From Streptomyces lateritius (GTDB lineage Bacteria; Actinomycetota; Actinomycetes; Streptomycetales; Streptomycetaceae): a stretch of DNA of 64,000 bases. Positions 17,078-24,796 of this stretch are shown piece after piece; position 1 is the first letter of the stretch, and every line of letters begins with the position of its first letter. Below the pieces are notes generated by a model, which was not told where the DNA came from, made no database searches, and saw only the letters and a program-made list of their open reading frames with translations. A program made the position numbers and the translations under genes. The stretch spans positions 1-64,000 of the forward strand of contig NZ_BMTO01000002.1 of the NCBI RefSeq assembly GCF_014649715.1, in the 5' to 3' direction.

Positions 17078-17257
17078 CTAGGTCGTGTCCGGAGCGTAGC
17101 GCCGTCTGCCCGCAGGGCAGGGCCCGCGGCGTCCGGTGCGTGCGATCGCGAGGCGGAGGGTCACCCCGTACCGGGCGTACTCGGGTGATCCCGACAACGC
17201 AGCGAGCGAGCGGGCCAGGCGTCGCGGACCAGGCGGGACTTCACGGACCCGGCCTAG
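17078..17257. mobile_element. MITE-like element with CTAG-bounded inverted ends
   Basis: A non-coding element of 180 bases runs from CTAGGTCGTGTCCGG to CGGACCCGGCCTAG. Read inward, both ends share CTAGG(T/C)CG(T/G)GTCCG. Related ends recur at 42949 and 56212-56282. The right-hand CTAG contains the TAG stop codon of the aldo/keto reductase gene. No transposase is present, so it is a non-autonomous or relic element. Similar sequences are, from memory, frequent in Streptomyces genomes. Confidence 0.6.
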
Positions 17258-18201
17258 GCGGAGGCCTCGTCGAGCGTGGCCAGCTCCGCCGCGCTCAGGG
17301 TGAGGTCGGCGACCGCGACCAGGGCGGGAAGCTGCTCGGGAGTGCGGGCCGAGGCGATCGGCGCGGCGACGGTCGGCCGTGAGGCGAGCCAGGCGAGGGC
17401 CACCGTGGCGACCTCGGCGTCGTGGGCACGGGCCACCGCGTCGAGCGCGTCGAGGACCCGGCGGCCCCGCTCGGTGGCGAGGTGTTCACCGGCCCGGGAG
17501 GCCCTCGCGCTCTCGACGACGGTCCCGGGCCGGTACTTGCCGGTCAGGAAGCCTGAGGCCAGCGCGAAGTAGGGGACGGCGGCCAGTCCGGCCCGCTCGG
17601 CGGTGTCCTGGAGATCACCCTCGTAGGTGTCCCTCGAGACGAGGTTGTAGTGCGGCTGGATCGCCGCGTAGCGCGCGAGGCCCTCGGCCTCGGCGAAGTC
17701 CAGGGAGGCGCGCAGCCGCTCCGGGGAGATGTTGGAGGCGGCGACGGCCCGCACCTTGCCGTCCTTCACGAGCTGGTCGAGCGCGGCGACGATCTCCTCG
17801 ACGGGGACGGACTCGTCGTCGAAGTGGGTGTAGTACAGGTCGATGTGGTCGGTGCCGAGCCGGCGCAGCGACTCCTCGGCAGCCGCCTTGATCGTGGCCG
17901 GCGAGAGGCCCTTGTACTGGGGATGGGCGCCGACCTTCGTGGCGAGGACGACGTCCGCGCGGTTGCCGCGTGAGGCGAGCCACCTGCCGACGACGGTCTC
18001 GGACTCGCCGCCCTGGTTGCCCTCGGCCCAGGCCGAGTAGGAGTCGGCGGTGTCGACGAAATTGCCGCCCGCGGCGGCGTAGGCGTCGAGGACGGCGAAG
18101 GAGGTCGACTCGTCGGCGGTCCAGCCGAAGACGTTGCCGCCCAGTGCGAGCGGGAAGACGTGCAGGTCCGAGGTGCCCAGTTGGCGGAGAGGAGAAGTCA
18201 T
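17254..18201 (-). CDS. Aldo/keto reductase
   Basis: This 315-residue (alpha/beta)8 oxidoreductase is NADPH-dependent by family. The opening LGTSDLHVFPLALGGNVFG is characteristic. The catalytic tetrad is readable as Asp and Tyr in FVDTADSYSAW, Lys in VLATKVG, and His in LYYTHFDDESV. The phosphate-binding end has PIASARTPEQL. It resembles the YajO/general stress AKR branch acting on small aldehydes. The start is ATG 18201, with GGAGAG-like purines on the opposite side only, so the ribosome-binding site is weak. Its TAG stop is formed by the terminal CTAG of the MITE-like element, so the last residues may differ from relatives. Confidence 0.87.
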   Translation of the reverse strand: MTSPLRQLGTSDLHVFPLALGGNVFGWTADESTSFAVLDAYAAAGGNFVDTADSYSAWAEGNQGGESETVVGRWLASRGNRADVVLATKVGAHPQYKGLSPATIKAAAEESLRRLGTDHIDLYYTHFDDESVPVEEIVAALDQLVKDGKVRAVAASNISPERLRASLDFAEAEGLARYAAIQPHYNLVSRDTYEGDLQDTAERAGLAAVPYFALASGFLTGKYRPGTVVESARASRAGEHLATERGRRVLDALDAVARAHDAEVATVALAWLASRPTVAAPIASARTPEQLPALVAVADLTLSAAELATLDEASA

Positions 18202-18322
18202 GGAGTGCTCAACACCCCCCGCCGGGCGCCTGTTCCGGCAGCCCTGGCGTCGGGGGTGAGTCGCCAGGGCCGCCGACGCCGGGGGACTCGGGTCGGGGCG
18301 TGGGGCTACCGAGCTCGGGAGG

Positions 18323-19417
18323 TCAGACCGTGAGGCCCTTGTCGCGCAGCCAGGCCGCCGGGTCCACGCCCTCGCCACCCGCGGTGTGCACCTCCAGGTG
18401 CAGGTGCGAGCCGGTCACGTTGCCGGTCGCCCCCACGCGGCCGATCGTCTCGCCGGTGCCCACCGACTGGCCCACGCCGACCGTCATGGAGGACAGGTGG
18501 CAGTACCAGATCTCCGTGCCGTCCTCCAGCTCCAGGACGATCCGGTAGCCGTACGCGCCCGACCAGCCCGCCGACTTGATGGTGCCGCCGTGCACGGCCT
18601 TGACGGGGGTGCCGGTGCCGGCCGCGAGGTCGAGGCCGGTGTGGTAACCGGAGGACCACATGGAGCCGGACTGGCCGTACGTGGAGGAGATGTAGTACCC
18701 GGACGTGGGCAGCGCGTAGCTCGCGGCGAGCTTGGCCAGACGCTCCGCCTCGGCCTTCGCCGCCGCCTCCTCCTCGGCCTTCTTCTTGGCCTCGGCCGCC
18801 GCCTTCTCGGCGGCGGTCGCCTTGGCGGCCGCTTCCGCCGCGGCCTTCTCGGCCGCCGCCTTCTCCGCGGCAGCCTTCTCGGTGGCGTCGGCGGAGGCCT
18901 GCTGCTCCTCGGCCTGCTGGAGGATGCGGGCGCGCAGCGCCTCGCCGGCGTCGGCCGTGGACGAGGCGGCGGACACGCGGGTGACCGAGCCGTCCGCCGT
19001 GCCGGTCGCCTGGGCCGGGAGGGCGAGGGAGGCGGTGAGCGGCTGGGGGTTGTTCGTAGCGGAGTCCGCGCCCTCGTCGCCGTCGGAGATCAGCTCGCCG
19101 ACGCCCGGGAGTTCGGAGGCGTCCGGGAGGCCGAGGTCGGGAAGGGATATGGAGACCGCGGGCTTGTCCTGCGCGGTGGCCATGCCGCCCGCGCCGACGG
19201 CCGCGATGACACCGACGCCGAGGACGGTGGAGGAACGGGCGAAGTTGGAGCGCTGCTTCACGACACGGTGACGTCCGCCGGAGCGGGCCTGCTGACGGAG
19301 GGACTCCTCGGTGGGGTTCCACTCCCCCCACGTCGTCGCGTCGTCATCGGTCCCGGCGGCACCCGAGGCACCGAATGCATGGAAGGGGGCTTCGGGGGCA
19401 GGGGTGTTGGACGCCAC
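18323..19417 (-). CDS. M23 family metallopeptidase (cell-wall hydrolase)
   Basis: This 364-residue secreted or membrane-anchored endopeptidase has a cytosolic N-terminus followed by a hydrophobic segment (about 64-85, TVLGVGVIAAVGAGGMA). An Ala/Glu/Lys-rich coiled coil (about 165-235, with repeats of EKAAAEKAAAE) leads to the LytM/M23 domain (about 240-364). The zinc ligands are in YHTGLDLA and SHLHLEVH, with CHLSSM between them. It should cut peptidoglycan cross-bridges or stem peptides during growth or germination. A c-di-AMP riboswitch lies directly upstream. The start is GTG 19417, preceded by AAGGAAAGGAG. Confidence 0.92.
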   Translation of the reverse strand: MASNTPAPEAPFHAFGASGAAGTDDDATTWGEWNPTEESLRQQARSGGRHRVVKQRSNFARSSTVLGVGVIAAVGAGGMATAQDKPAVSISLPDLGLPDASELPGVGELISDGDEGADSATNNPQPLTASLALPAQATGTADGSVTRVSAASSTADAGEALRARILQQAEEQQASADATEKAAAEKAAAEKAAAEAAAKATAAEKAAAEAKKKAEEEAAAKAEAERLAKLAASYALPTSGYYISSTYGQSGSMWSSGYHTGLDLAAGTGTPVKAVHGGTIKSAGWSGAYGYRIVLELEDGTEIWYCHLSSMTVGVGQSVGTGETIGRVGATGNVTGSHLHLEVHTAGGEGVDPAAWLRDKGLTV

Positions 19418-19437
19418 GGAGGCGTACTCCTTTCCTT

Positions 19438-19585
19438 CCTTCTCGCCTACCGGGTTAGCTGACGGGTTCGGAGCAGGAAGGTCTCCTACGAGCGCTGCCG
19501 CACGGGTGCGGAAGGGCCCGATTCACCCCAAGTGGTGGTTCCCCGGTTCCTCTTCAGGATTCGGCGCACGCGCACGGTGCCGTCT
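19438..19585 (-). promoter_or_regulatory. ydaO/yuaA-type c-di-AMP riboswitch
   Basis: In the mRNA sense the leader contains the conserved blocks of the ydaO aptamer in order: CGCCGAATCC, GGGGAACC, GGGGTGAATC, CTCCGAACCCGTCAGCTAAC and GGTAGGCG. It ends just before the ribosome-binding site of the M23 gene. CCTTCCTGC inside the aptamer could pair with GAAGGAAGG near the ribosome-binding site as an expression switch; that is inference. In this family c-di-AMP turns expression off, and in Streptomyces the class typically precedes wall-hydrolase genes. Confidence 0.9.
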
Positions 19586-19803
19586 CTTGCGACGACTGGG
19601 ACGACCGCGCTGCGTTATCGAACGTTAATAGACACGAGGGCCTGATTCCAAGCTGTTCCGGCTGATCGTTCAAGAGATTGACGCGGTACGGCCCGGTTTG
19701 ACCTTTCCTGGGTAAACACGCGGCGAACGACCGCTATCTGACGGTGCATCAATTGTTATCGCAGCGGTACCTCGCCACTACGGATGGTGACCGGCCCCCC
19801 GGG

Positions 19804-21093
19804 TCACGGGACCACGGGCATCGTCCGGCGCCGTTCCGGCTGCCCCGCCGCCGGCCGGCTCACCGCGAGCAGCGCCATGTCGTCCGTCGCGCCCCCGCCC
19901 GTGTATCTGCGGACGTCGTCGACGAGCGCGTCCAGCAGCTCCTGGGGGCCGGGGAAGATCCGCCCGGCGAGACGCTCGGCGGGATCGTAGAACTCCCCCT
20001 GCGCGTCGCGCGCCTCGGAGAGCCCGTCGGTGTACAGGAGCAGCGTGGCCCCCGGCGGATACGGGGACTCGTCGGCCCGGTCCGGCCACGCGGCCAGCTC
20101 GCCCATGCCGAGCGGCAGCGCGGCCTCGCTCGGCGCCAGAAGAGCCAGTCCTCCGTCCGCGTACAGCAGCAGCGGCTCGGGGTGACCGCGGTTCACCACC
20201 CGTACGAGCCCGTCGCCGCGCGGGATCTCCGCCAGGACGGCGGTGGTGAACCCCTCGAACGCGTCCAGGCCGTCGCGGCGCGTTCCCTCCCGGGTCAGCG
20301 CGCGCTCCAGCCGCTGGGCGACGCCCTCCAGCGTCGACTCCTGCTCGGCCGCCTCCCGGAAGGCGCCGATGACGACGGCGACGGCCTCGACGGCGTCGAG
20401 CCCCTTGCCCCGGACGTCGCCGACCACGAGCCGTACCCCATAGGGCGTGTCCTGGACGGCGAACAGGTCACCGCCGATGAACGCGTCGGCCTGCGCCGCC
20501 TCGTAACGGGCCGCGACCTGCAGCCCGCCGATCCGCTCGGCGGGGGTGGGCAGCACGGCCTTCTGCGCGGTCTCCGCGATCACGCGGGCCGAGGCGAGCC
20601 GTTGGCCGCTGCGCCGCACGACCCGGTTGATGAGCAGGGCGAGCGCGGAGACGGTGACGACGGTGAACGTCTCGGTGAGGGCGGGGACGTCCGTGGTGGT
20701 GTCGTTGTAGAAGTGCAGCCCGACGCCGGCGAGCACGGCGGCGATCCCGGTGAGCAGCGTGGTCAGCATCGAGAAGAAGGGGGCCGCGACGAGGGGCGCG
20801 GCCGAGAACATCGGGGCGGCCGTGTACGAGGGCGGGGTGGCCAGGTCGAAGACGACGCCCCCGAGGATGATCAGCGGGGGCAGGGCCTTCAGGAACCGCC
20901 GGGCGCGCTCGACCTGGGCCGGCGTACGCCCATTGGCACCCGGACCCTGGCCCGCACTCCGGCCCGTACCCGGGTCCCCGCCCCGGCCCGTACCTGGGCC
21001 CGCACTCCGGGCCGCGCCTGGGCCCGTCGCCCGCCGACCCTGCCCGTGCCCCTGCCCCACCTGTGCTCTCCTGCCCGGTCCCGGTCCGTACAC
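19804..21093 (-). CDS. Membrane-anchored PP2C (SpoIIE-type) phosphatase
   Basis: This is a 429-residue protein. The first 60 residues are Gly/Pro/Arg-rich and low complexity. Three to four hydrophobic segments (about 68-160) form a membrane domain. The C-terminal SpoIIE/RsbU phosphatase (about 185-415) has AFIGGDLFAV, VVGDVRGKGLDAV, LLLYTDGLSEAR and a final GATDDMALL metal site. It should dephosphorylate an anti-anti-sigma factor or similar target in response to an envelope cue. There is no partner gene next to it. The GTG at 21093 is the farthest start; an internal start after the low-complexity leader is possible. Confidence 0.85.
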   Translation of the reverse strand: MYGPGPGRRAQVGQGHGQGRRATGPGAARSAGPGTGRGGDPGTGRSAGQGPGANGRTPAQVERARRFLKALPPLIILGGVVFDLATPPSYTAAPMFSAAPLVAAPFFSMLTTLLTGIAAVLAGVGLHFYNDTTTDVPALTETFTVVTVSALALLINRVVRRSGQRLASARVIAETAQKAVLPTPAERIGGLQVAARYEAAQADAFIGGDLFAVQDTPYGVRLVVGDVRGKGLDAVEAVAVVIGAFREAAEQESTLEGVAQRLERALTREGTRRDGLDAFEGFTTAVLAEIPRGDGLVRVVNRGHPEPLLLYADGGLALLAPSEAALPLGMGELAAWPDRADESPYPPGATLLLYTDGLSEARDAQGEFYDPAERLAGRIFPGPQELLDALVDDVRRYTGGGATDDMALLAVSRPAAGQPERRRTMPVVP

Positions 21094-21214
21094 GGCGACG
21101 GACGGTACCGCGCCCTTCCCAGGGTGGGGGGCGCCGCGCCGCGCGGCGACCGCCGCTGGTCCGAGCGGGCTACGGAACGGCCCCGCGCCCCTGAACCCGG
21201 GACCGCTTCCCCCT

Positions 21215-21955
21215 CTACAGGTTCCGCTCCGCGTAGACCTTCATCGCGTCGCGGACCAGGACCGCCGTACCCTCGCCGTGCTTGTCGTAGTTGGCGGCGA
21301 AGCGCGGGTCGTCGACGTACATCTGCCCGAGGCCGATGACGTACTCCTTCGCCGGCGTCGTCGTGATCGACAGCCAGTCGATGTGGCGCCGGGTGATCGC
21401 CTGGACCTCGTCGCTGTCGGCGGCGAGACCCCGCCCCGCGGCGGCGGCGAAGTCGAGGGCGATGCCGGCCTGCTGGTCCATGAACGCCTGCTTCCGCTCG
21501 GCGTCGAGCGAGCGCCACCAGCGGTCGCCCTTCTCGTACGCGTCGCGGCCCCAGCGCTCGGTGACCTCCTTCTCGTACCGCGTGTGATCGAATCCGTCGA
21601 ACATTTCGTCGGCCATGAGCTCTTCTCCGTTCTCGGTCTTGTGGAGAGTGGTCCGGACGGCGTCGATCTGCCGTCCGATCCGCTCCCGCTCCTGTTCGAG
21701 CAGGAGGAGATGGGTGCGCAGGGCGGCGGAGGTGTTCCGCTGTCCCTCGAGGACCTCGGCGATGGCGGGCAGGGAGAGCCCGAGCTCGCGCAGCAGCAGA
21801 ATCCGCTGCAACCGCACGAGCGCCGCCTGGTCGTAGTACCGGTAACCGTTGGCGCCGATCCGGCTGGGCTCCAGCAGGCCGCGCTCTCCGTAGTGCCGGA
21901 GGGTGCGGCTGGTGGTGCCGGCCTTCCTGGCGATCTCTTGGATCGACCACTCCAT
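21215..21955 (-). CDS. MerR family regulator, TipA-like
   Basis: This 246-residue protein has an N-terminal MerR helix-turn-helix (1-70, WSIQEIARKAGTTSRTLRHYGERGLLEPSR and NGYRYYDQAALVRLQRI), a coiled coil (about 75-110), and a C-terminal TipAS-type ligand-binding domain (about 120-246, FDHTRYEKEVTERWG). TipAL proteins bind thiopeptides covalently through a cysteine. No cysteine is visible in this C-terminal domain, so covalent capture is unlikely and the ligand is open. The ATG at 21955 sits seven bases after a MerR-type promoter, so the transcript is probably leaderless. An upstream frame extension to 22018 would run through the operator and is rejected. Confidence 0.9.
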   Translation of the reverse strand: MEWSIQEIARKAGTTSRTLRHYGERGLLEPSRIGANGYRYYDQAALVRLQRILLLRELGLSLPAIAEVLEGQRNTSAALRTHLLLLEQERERIGRQIDAVRTTLHKTENGEELMADEMFDGFDHTRYEKEVTERWGRDAYEKGDRWWRSLDAERKQAFMDQQAGIALDFAAAAGRGLAADSDEVQAITRRHIDWLSITTTPAKEYVIGLGQMYVDDPRFAANYDKHGEGTAVLVRDAMKVYAERNL

Positions 21956-21962
21956 GTCGAGA

Positions 21963-21994
21963 ACGCTAAATCTTGACGTGACGTAAAGGTCAAG
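21963..21994 (-). promoter_or_regulatory. MerR-type promoter with 19-bp spacer and dyad operator
   Basis: On the minus strand, -35 TTGACC (21993-21988) and -10 TAGCGT (21968-21963) are separated by 19 bases, the overlong spacer that MerR proteins correct by DNA distortion. A dyad with arms CTTGAC and GTCAAG (21972-21994) fills the spacer. Seven bases after the -10 comes the ATG of the regulator, predicting autoregulation from a leaderless mRNA. Confidence 0.7.
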
Positions 21995-22040
21995 CGTGAA
22001 ATCCGGGCCCCCGGACATCCCCAGAGCCCGGGGAACACAA

Positions 22041-22077
22041 CGAAGGCCCGGATCCAGTGACTGGATCCGGGCCTTCG
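22041..22077 (-). terminator. Intrinsic-type hairpin after tRNA-fMet
   Basis: Two perfect 18-base arms (CGAAGGCCCGGATCCAGT and its complement) are separated by a single base. The hairpin lies directly downstream of the initiator tRNA on its strand. There is only a short T-rich stretch, as is usual for Streptomyces terminators. Confidence 0.8.
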
Positions 22078-22089
22078 TTCACTACTGAG

Positions 22090-22163
22090 TAGCGGGGACA
22101 GGATTTGAACCTGCGACCTCTGGGTTATGAGCCCAGCGAGCTACCGAGCTGCTCCACCCCGCG
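22090..22163 (-). tRNA. tRNA-fMet (CAT), initiator
   Basis: The 74-base cloverleaf has anticodon CAT in a stem with three consecutive G-C pairs (GGGCTCATAACCC), the initiator hallmark. The first acceptor pair is mismatched (C1 against T72), again as in initiators. The TTCAAAT T-arm loop is present. CCA is not encoded. Confidence 0.95.
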
Positions 22164-22225
22164 TCGGTGAACATGACCTTACGGCATGGGCGGCGGATCC
22201 GGAAATCCGTTTCCCCGGCAGCCGG

Positions 22226-22705
22226 TCAGCAGCCGCAGTCCTCGGCGTCGACCGGGGCGGTCAGCGGGTCCGCGGCCTTCTTCTCCGGGCCCTCCCACGT
22301 CTCGTACGGGAAGCCCTCACGCACCCAGTACTCGAAGCCGCCGAGCATCTCCTTCACCTGGTAGCCGAGCTGCGCGAGGGCGAGCGCGGCGCGGGTGGCG
22401 CCGTTGCAGCCCGGGCCCCAGCAGTACGTGACGACCGGAACGGACTTGTCGAGCAGCTGCTCGGCCTGCTCGGGGATGAGCGCGGTCGGCAGGTGGACGG
22501 CGCCGGGGACGTGGCCCTGGTCCCAGGAGGCGGTGGAGCGGGAGTCGAGGACCACGAAACCGGGCTCGCCGTCGGCGGCGATGGCTGCGGCGACGTCGGA
22601 GACGTCGGCGTGGAAGGCGAGGCTGGCGGAGAAGAAGGCGGCCGCGGCGGCGGGAGAGGCCGGCGGGGTGCGAAGTACGGCGTTGACCTGCGCGGTTGTC
22701 GTCAT
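22226..22705 (-). CDS. Rhodanese-like domain protein
   Basis: This is a 159-residue single-domain rhodanese. DSRSTASWDQGHVPGAVHLP is the family's D-R...GHIPGA segment, and the active loop is VTYCWGPGCNGATRAALALAQ with catalytic Cys in YCWG. The LGGFEYWVREGFP helix follows. The loop is longer than the usual six residues (CWGPGCNGATR), as in some sulfurtransferase-like phosphatases. Two more cysteines end the protein (EDCGC). It probably moves sulfane sulfur or handles reactive sulfur. The start is ATG 22705. It is divergent from the ECF41 sigma factor and near the sigma promoter, so it could belong to the same response. Confidence 0.87.
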   Translation of the reverse strand: MTTTAQVNAVLRTPPASPAAAAAFFSASLAFHADVSDVAAAIAADGEPGFVVLDSRSTASWDQGHVPGAVHLPTALIPEQAEQLLDKSVPVVTYCWGPGCNGATRAALALAQLGYQVKEMLGGFEYWVREGFPYETWEGPEKKAADPLTAPVDAEDCGC

Positions 22706-22875
22706 GCATGAAAATCTACGGTCGAAGATCACGAGGCTGAAGTGGCGATCCCCGGCCCTGAAGCCGATCAGCCGGGGAAACGCGGGCGTTCACCGGGGGA
22801 CGGCGGGGATCTCACGCATCGGACGGTTCCGGGGCGAGGGAAGGCCCGGAACCGGACCCTCGACGCCCACGCATC

Positions 22876-22902
22876 TGTCACATCGCGACCCCGTCCTCCG
22901 TC
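22876..22902 (+). promoter_or_regulatory. ECF41-type promoter
   Basis: TGTCACA (22876-22882), exactly 16 bases, then CGTC (22899-22902) is an exact match to the published ECF41 consensus TGTCACA-N16-CGTC as I recall it. It lies about 38 bases before the ATG of the ECF41-type sigma gene itself, so direct autoregulation is predicted. Confidence 0.75.
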
Positions 22903-22939
22903 GTACCGGATGGCGGAAACCAACGAGGGAGAGGCACGG

Positions 22940-23854
22940 ATGGACGAGAAAGACCTCCTGGCCGAGCGCTTCGAGGCCGACCGCACCCACCTGAAGGCAG
23001 TCGCCTACCGGATGCTCGGCTCGCTGAGCGAGGCGGAGGACGCCGTCCAGGAAGCGTGGCTCAAGCTCAACCGCTCGGACATCAGCGAGGTACGGAACCT
23101 CAGCGGCTGGCTGACGACGGTCGTCGGCCGGGTGTGCCTGGACATGCTGCGCTCGCGCTCATCGCGCCGCGAGGACCCGCTGGAGTACTACGTCCCCGAT
23201 CCGGTCGTCCGGGGCACGGACGGCGTCCGCGACCCCGAGGAGGAGGCGCTGCTCACCGACTCGGTGGGTCTGGCGCTGCTCGTGGTCCTGGAGACGCTGG
23301 TCCCGGCGGAGCGGCTGGCGTTCGTCCTGCACGACATGTTCGCGGTGTCCTTCGACGAGATCGCCCCGATCGTGGACCGCACCCCGGCCGCGACCCGCCA
23401 GCTCGCCAGCCGGGCCCGCCGCCGCGTCCAGGGCGCGGCCCCGGCCCCCGCCCCGGACGTCACCCGCCAGCGCGAGGTGGTCGACGCCTTCATGGCGGCC
23501 TCCCAGGGCGGCGACTTCGAGGGCCTGCTCGCGGTCCTCGACCCGGACGTGGTCCTGCGCGCGGACGGCGGCAAACTGCTGGCGGCGGCCTCGAAGCTGG
23601 TCCGCGGCGCCGAGGCGGTCGTCAACCAGGCTCTCACCTTCGCCCGCTTCCGCCGCGCCCACCGCACGGTCCTGGTCAACGGCGCCCCCGGCATCGTCTC
23701 CGTGGTGGACGGCCGCCCGGCGGCCCTCATGGCCTTCACGGTCGTGGACGACCGCATCGTCGAGATCCAGATTCTGGCGGACCCGGAACGCCTGGCCCCC
23801 CTGCTGCCGGCGGGCCTGGCGGACGGGGCGGCTCTGGCGGACGACGACCACTGA
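22940..23854 (+). CDS. ECF41-type RNA polymerase sigma factor (SigJ-like)
   Basis: This 304-residue sigma factor carries the ECF41 extension. Region 2 (about 8-75) reads FEADRTHLKAVAYRMLGSLSE and AEDAVQEAWLKLNR. Region 4 (about 105-165) has VLETLVPAERLAFVLHDMFA and FDEIAPIVDRTPAATRQLASR. The C-terminal SnoaL-like domain (about 185-290) contains VLRADGGKLLAAASK, the position of the regulatory DGGGK motif. In this group the C-terminal domain both activates and restrains the sigma factor, replacing an anti-sigma factor. Usual partners are carboxymuconolactone decarboxylase-like or oxidoreductase genes; none is adjacent, only a rhodanese. The start is ATG 22940, with GAGG seven bases upstream. 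Confidence 0.9.
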   Translation: MDEKDLLAERFEADRTHLKAVAYRMLGSLSEAEDAVQEAWLKLNRSDISEVRNLSGWLTTVVGRVCLDMLRSRSSRREDPLEYYVPDPVVRGTDGVRDPEEEALLTDSVGLALLVVLETLVPAERLAFVLHDMFAVSFDEIAPIVDRTPAATRQLASRARRRVQGAAPAPAPDVTRQREVVDAFMAASQGGDFEGLLAVLDPDVVLRADGGKLLAAASKLVRGAEAVVNQALTFARFRRAHRTVLVNGAPGIVSVVDGRPAALMAFTVVDDRIVEIQILADPERLAPLLPAGLADGAALADDDH

Positions 23855-23880
23855 CCGTTCCGCCCGCCGAAAACGAATCC

Positions 23881-23913
23881 GGCCCCAGGTCAGAAACGTT
23901 CTGACCTGGGGCC
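23881..23913. terminator. Shared terminator, ECF41 gene and tRNA-Lys
   Basis: GGCCCCAGGTCAGAA and its exact complement form a 15-bp stem with a three-base loop, between the sigma-factor stop and the 3' end of the convergent tRNA-Lys. Confidence 0.8.
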
Positions 23914-23919
23914 GTTCGG

Positions 23920-23992
23920 TAGGCCGTGTGGGACTCGAACCCACAACCAACGGATTAAAAGTCCGCTGCTCTGCCAATTGAGCTAACGGCCC
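23920..23992 (-). tRNA. tRNA-Lys (TTT)
   Basis: The 73-base cloverleaf has the anticodon loop CTTTTAA (anticodon TTT), acceptor GGGCCGT paired with ACGGCCT, and the T-loop GGTTCGAGTCC. CCA is not encoded. Confidence 0.95.
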
Positions 23993-24100
23993 GCACCCGC
24001 AGCATAGCCTCCGTCCCCCGTCGGCTCCGACCCCATAAAGGGCCGGAGCGTCGCGGGGCGGCCCGGGGCGGGGGTACCGGGGCGGTCGGGACAGGGTCTT

Positions 24101-24560
24101 CTACGTCGGCCGACCGCCGCCGAGCTTCACGCGGGCGCCGGACACGCCCGTACCCGTCCCGTTGTACCGCCACAGGACACCGGCCGTCTCACGGGCGACC
24201 AGGTCCCCCTTGCCGTCGGCGGTGAGGCCGCCGACGGCAGTCAGCGTGGCGTGGATCCGCCACCCCGTACCGGCTTCACCCGGGCGCCCAGCGTGCCCTC
24301 GTCCGTGCCGTAGTACCGCGACAGGGCACCGGCCGTGTCCCTGGCGAGAACGTCACCGAACGTGTCGCCGTTCAGATCGCAGACACCGACGAGGGCGGCG
24401 TAGGTCTGCCGTCCGGTGGCGATCCTGACGCGCGGCGCGAATCCGCCCGCCTCGTTGTCGGCGTACAGCCACAGCTTGCCGGCCGGCGTACGCGCCGGCA
24501 CGTCCGCCCGTCAGACAGCCCCAGGAAGTCAGGGGGTTGGAGTTCCGGCCGCTGCCGAGG
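24101..24560 (-). pseudogene. FG-GAP/VCBS-repeat protein remnant, frameshifted
   Basis: Minus-strand translation shows two diverged repeats. KLWLYADNEAGGFAPRVRIA leads to VGVCDLNGDTFGDVLARDTAG in one frame. LTADGKGDLVARETAGVLWR followed by YNGTGTGVSGARVKLGGG lies in another and ends at the TAG at 24101-24103. They join across a frameshift near 24262 in a G-run. The frame shifts again upstream near 24500, where PDFLGLSDG continues the repeat. No signal peptide or start is found. This is the broken C-terminal end of a secreted beta-propeller-type repeat protein. A sequencing error could explain one shift but probably not both. Confidence 0.6.
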
Positions 24561-24710
24561 GAGGCCCGGGGGCCGCTCGGCGAGAACGCCGTTCCGCAGC
24601 GGCGGTCGTGGCGCGTCAGCGCACCCGCAGCGGTCCGCGAACCCCGAGCCCTCGCCATGGGCGACCCCGAGCACGGTGACGTCACCCTTTCGAACCCGCG
24701 CAAAGAGACA

Positions 24711-24744
24711 GGGCCCGTACGGCACCGAGGTGTCGTACGGGCCC
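24711..24744 (-). terminator. Terminator of the DEAD-box helicase gene
   Basis: GGGCCCGTACG and CGTACGGGCCC form a perfect 11-bp stem with a 12-base loop, about 50 bases after the helicase stop codon on the minus strand. Confidence 0.7.
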
Positions 24745-24745
24745 T

Positions 24746-24793
24746 GTTCAGGCTCTGCGCCGTTCAGGCTCTGCGCCGTTCAGGCTCTACGCG
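24746..24793. repeat. Three tandem 16-bp repeats
   Basis: GTTCAGGCTCTGCGCC occurs twice exactly (24746-24761, 24762-24777) and once with changes (24778-24793). The array lies between the helicase stop codon and its terminator. No function is evident. Confidence 0.7.
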
Positions 24794-24796
24794 AGG

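Noticed and set aside
21215..22018. Upstream start for the MerR gene at 22018
   Set aside because: The extra 21 codons would run through the MerR-type promoter and operator; the ATG at 21955 begins the conserved helix-turn-helix directly.
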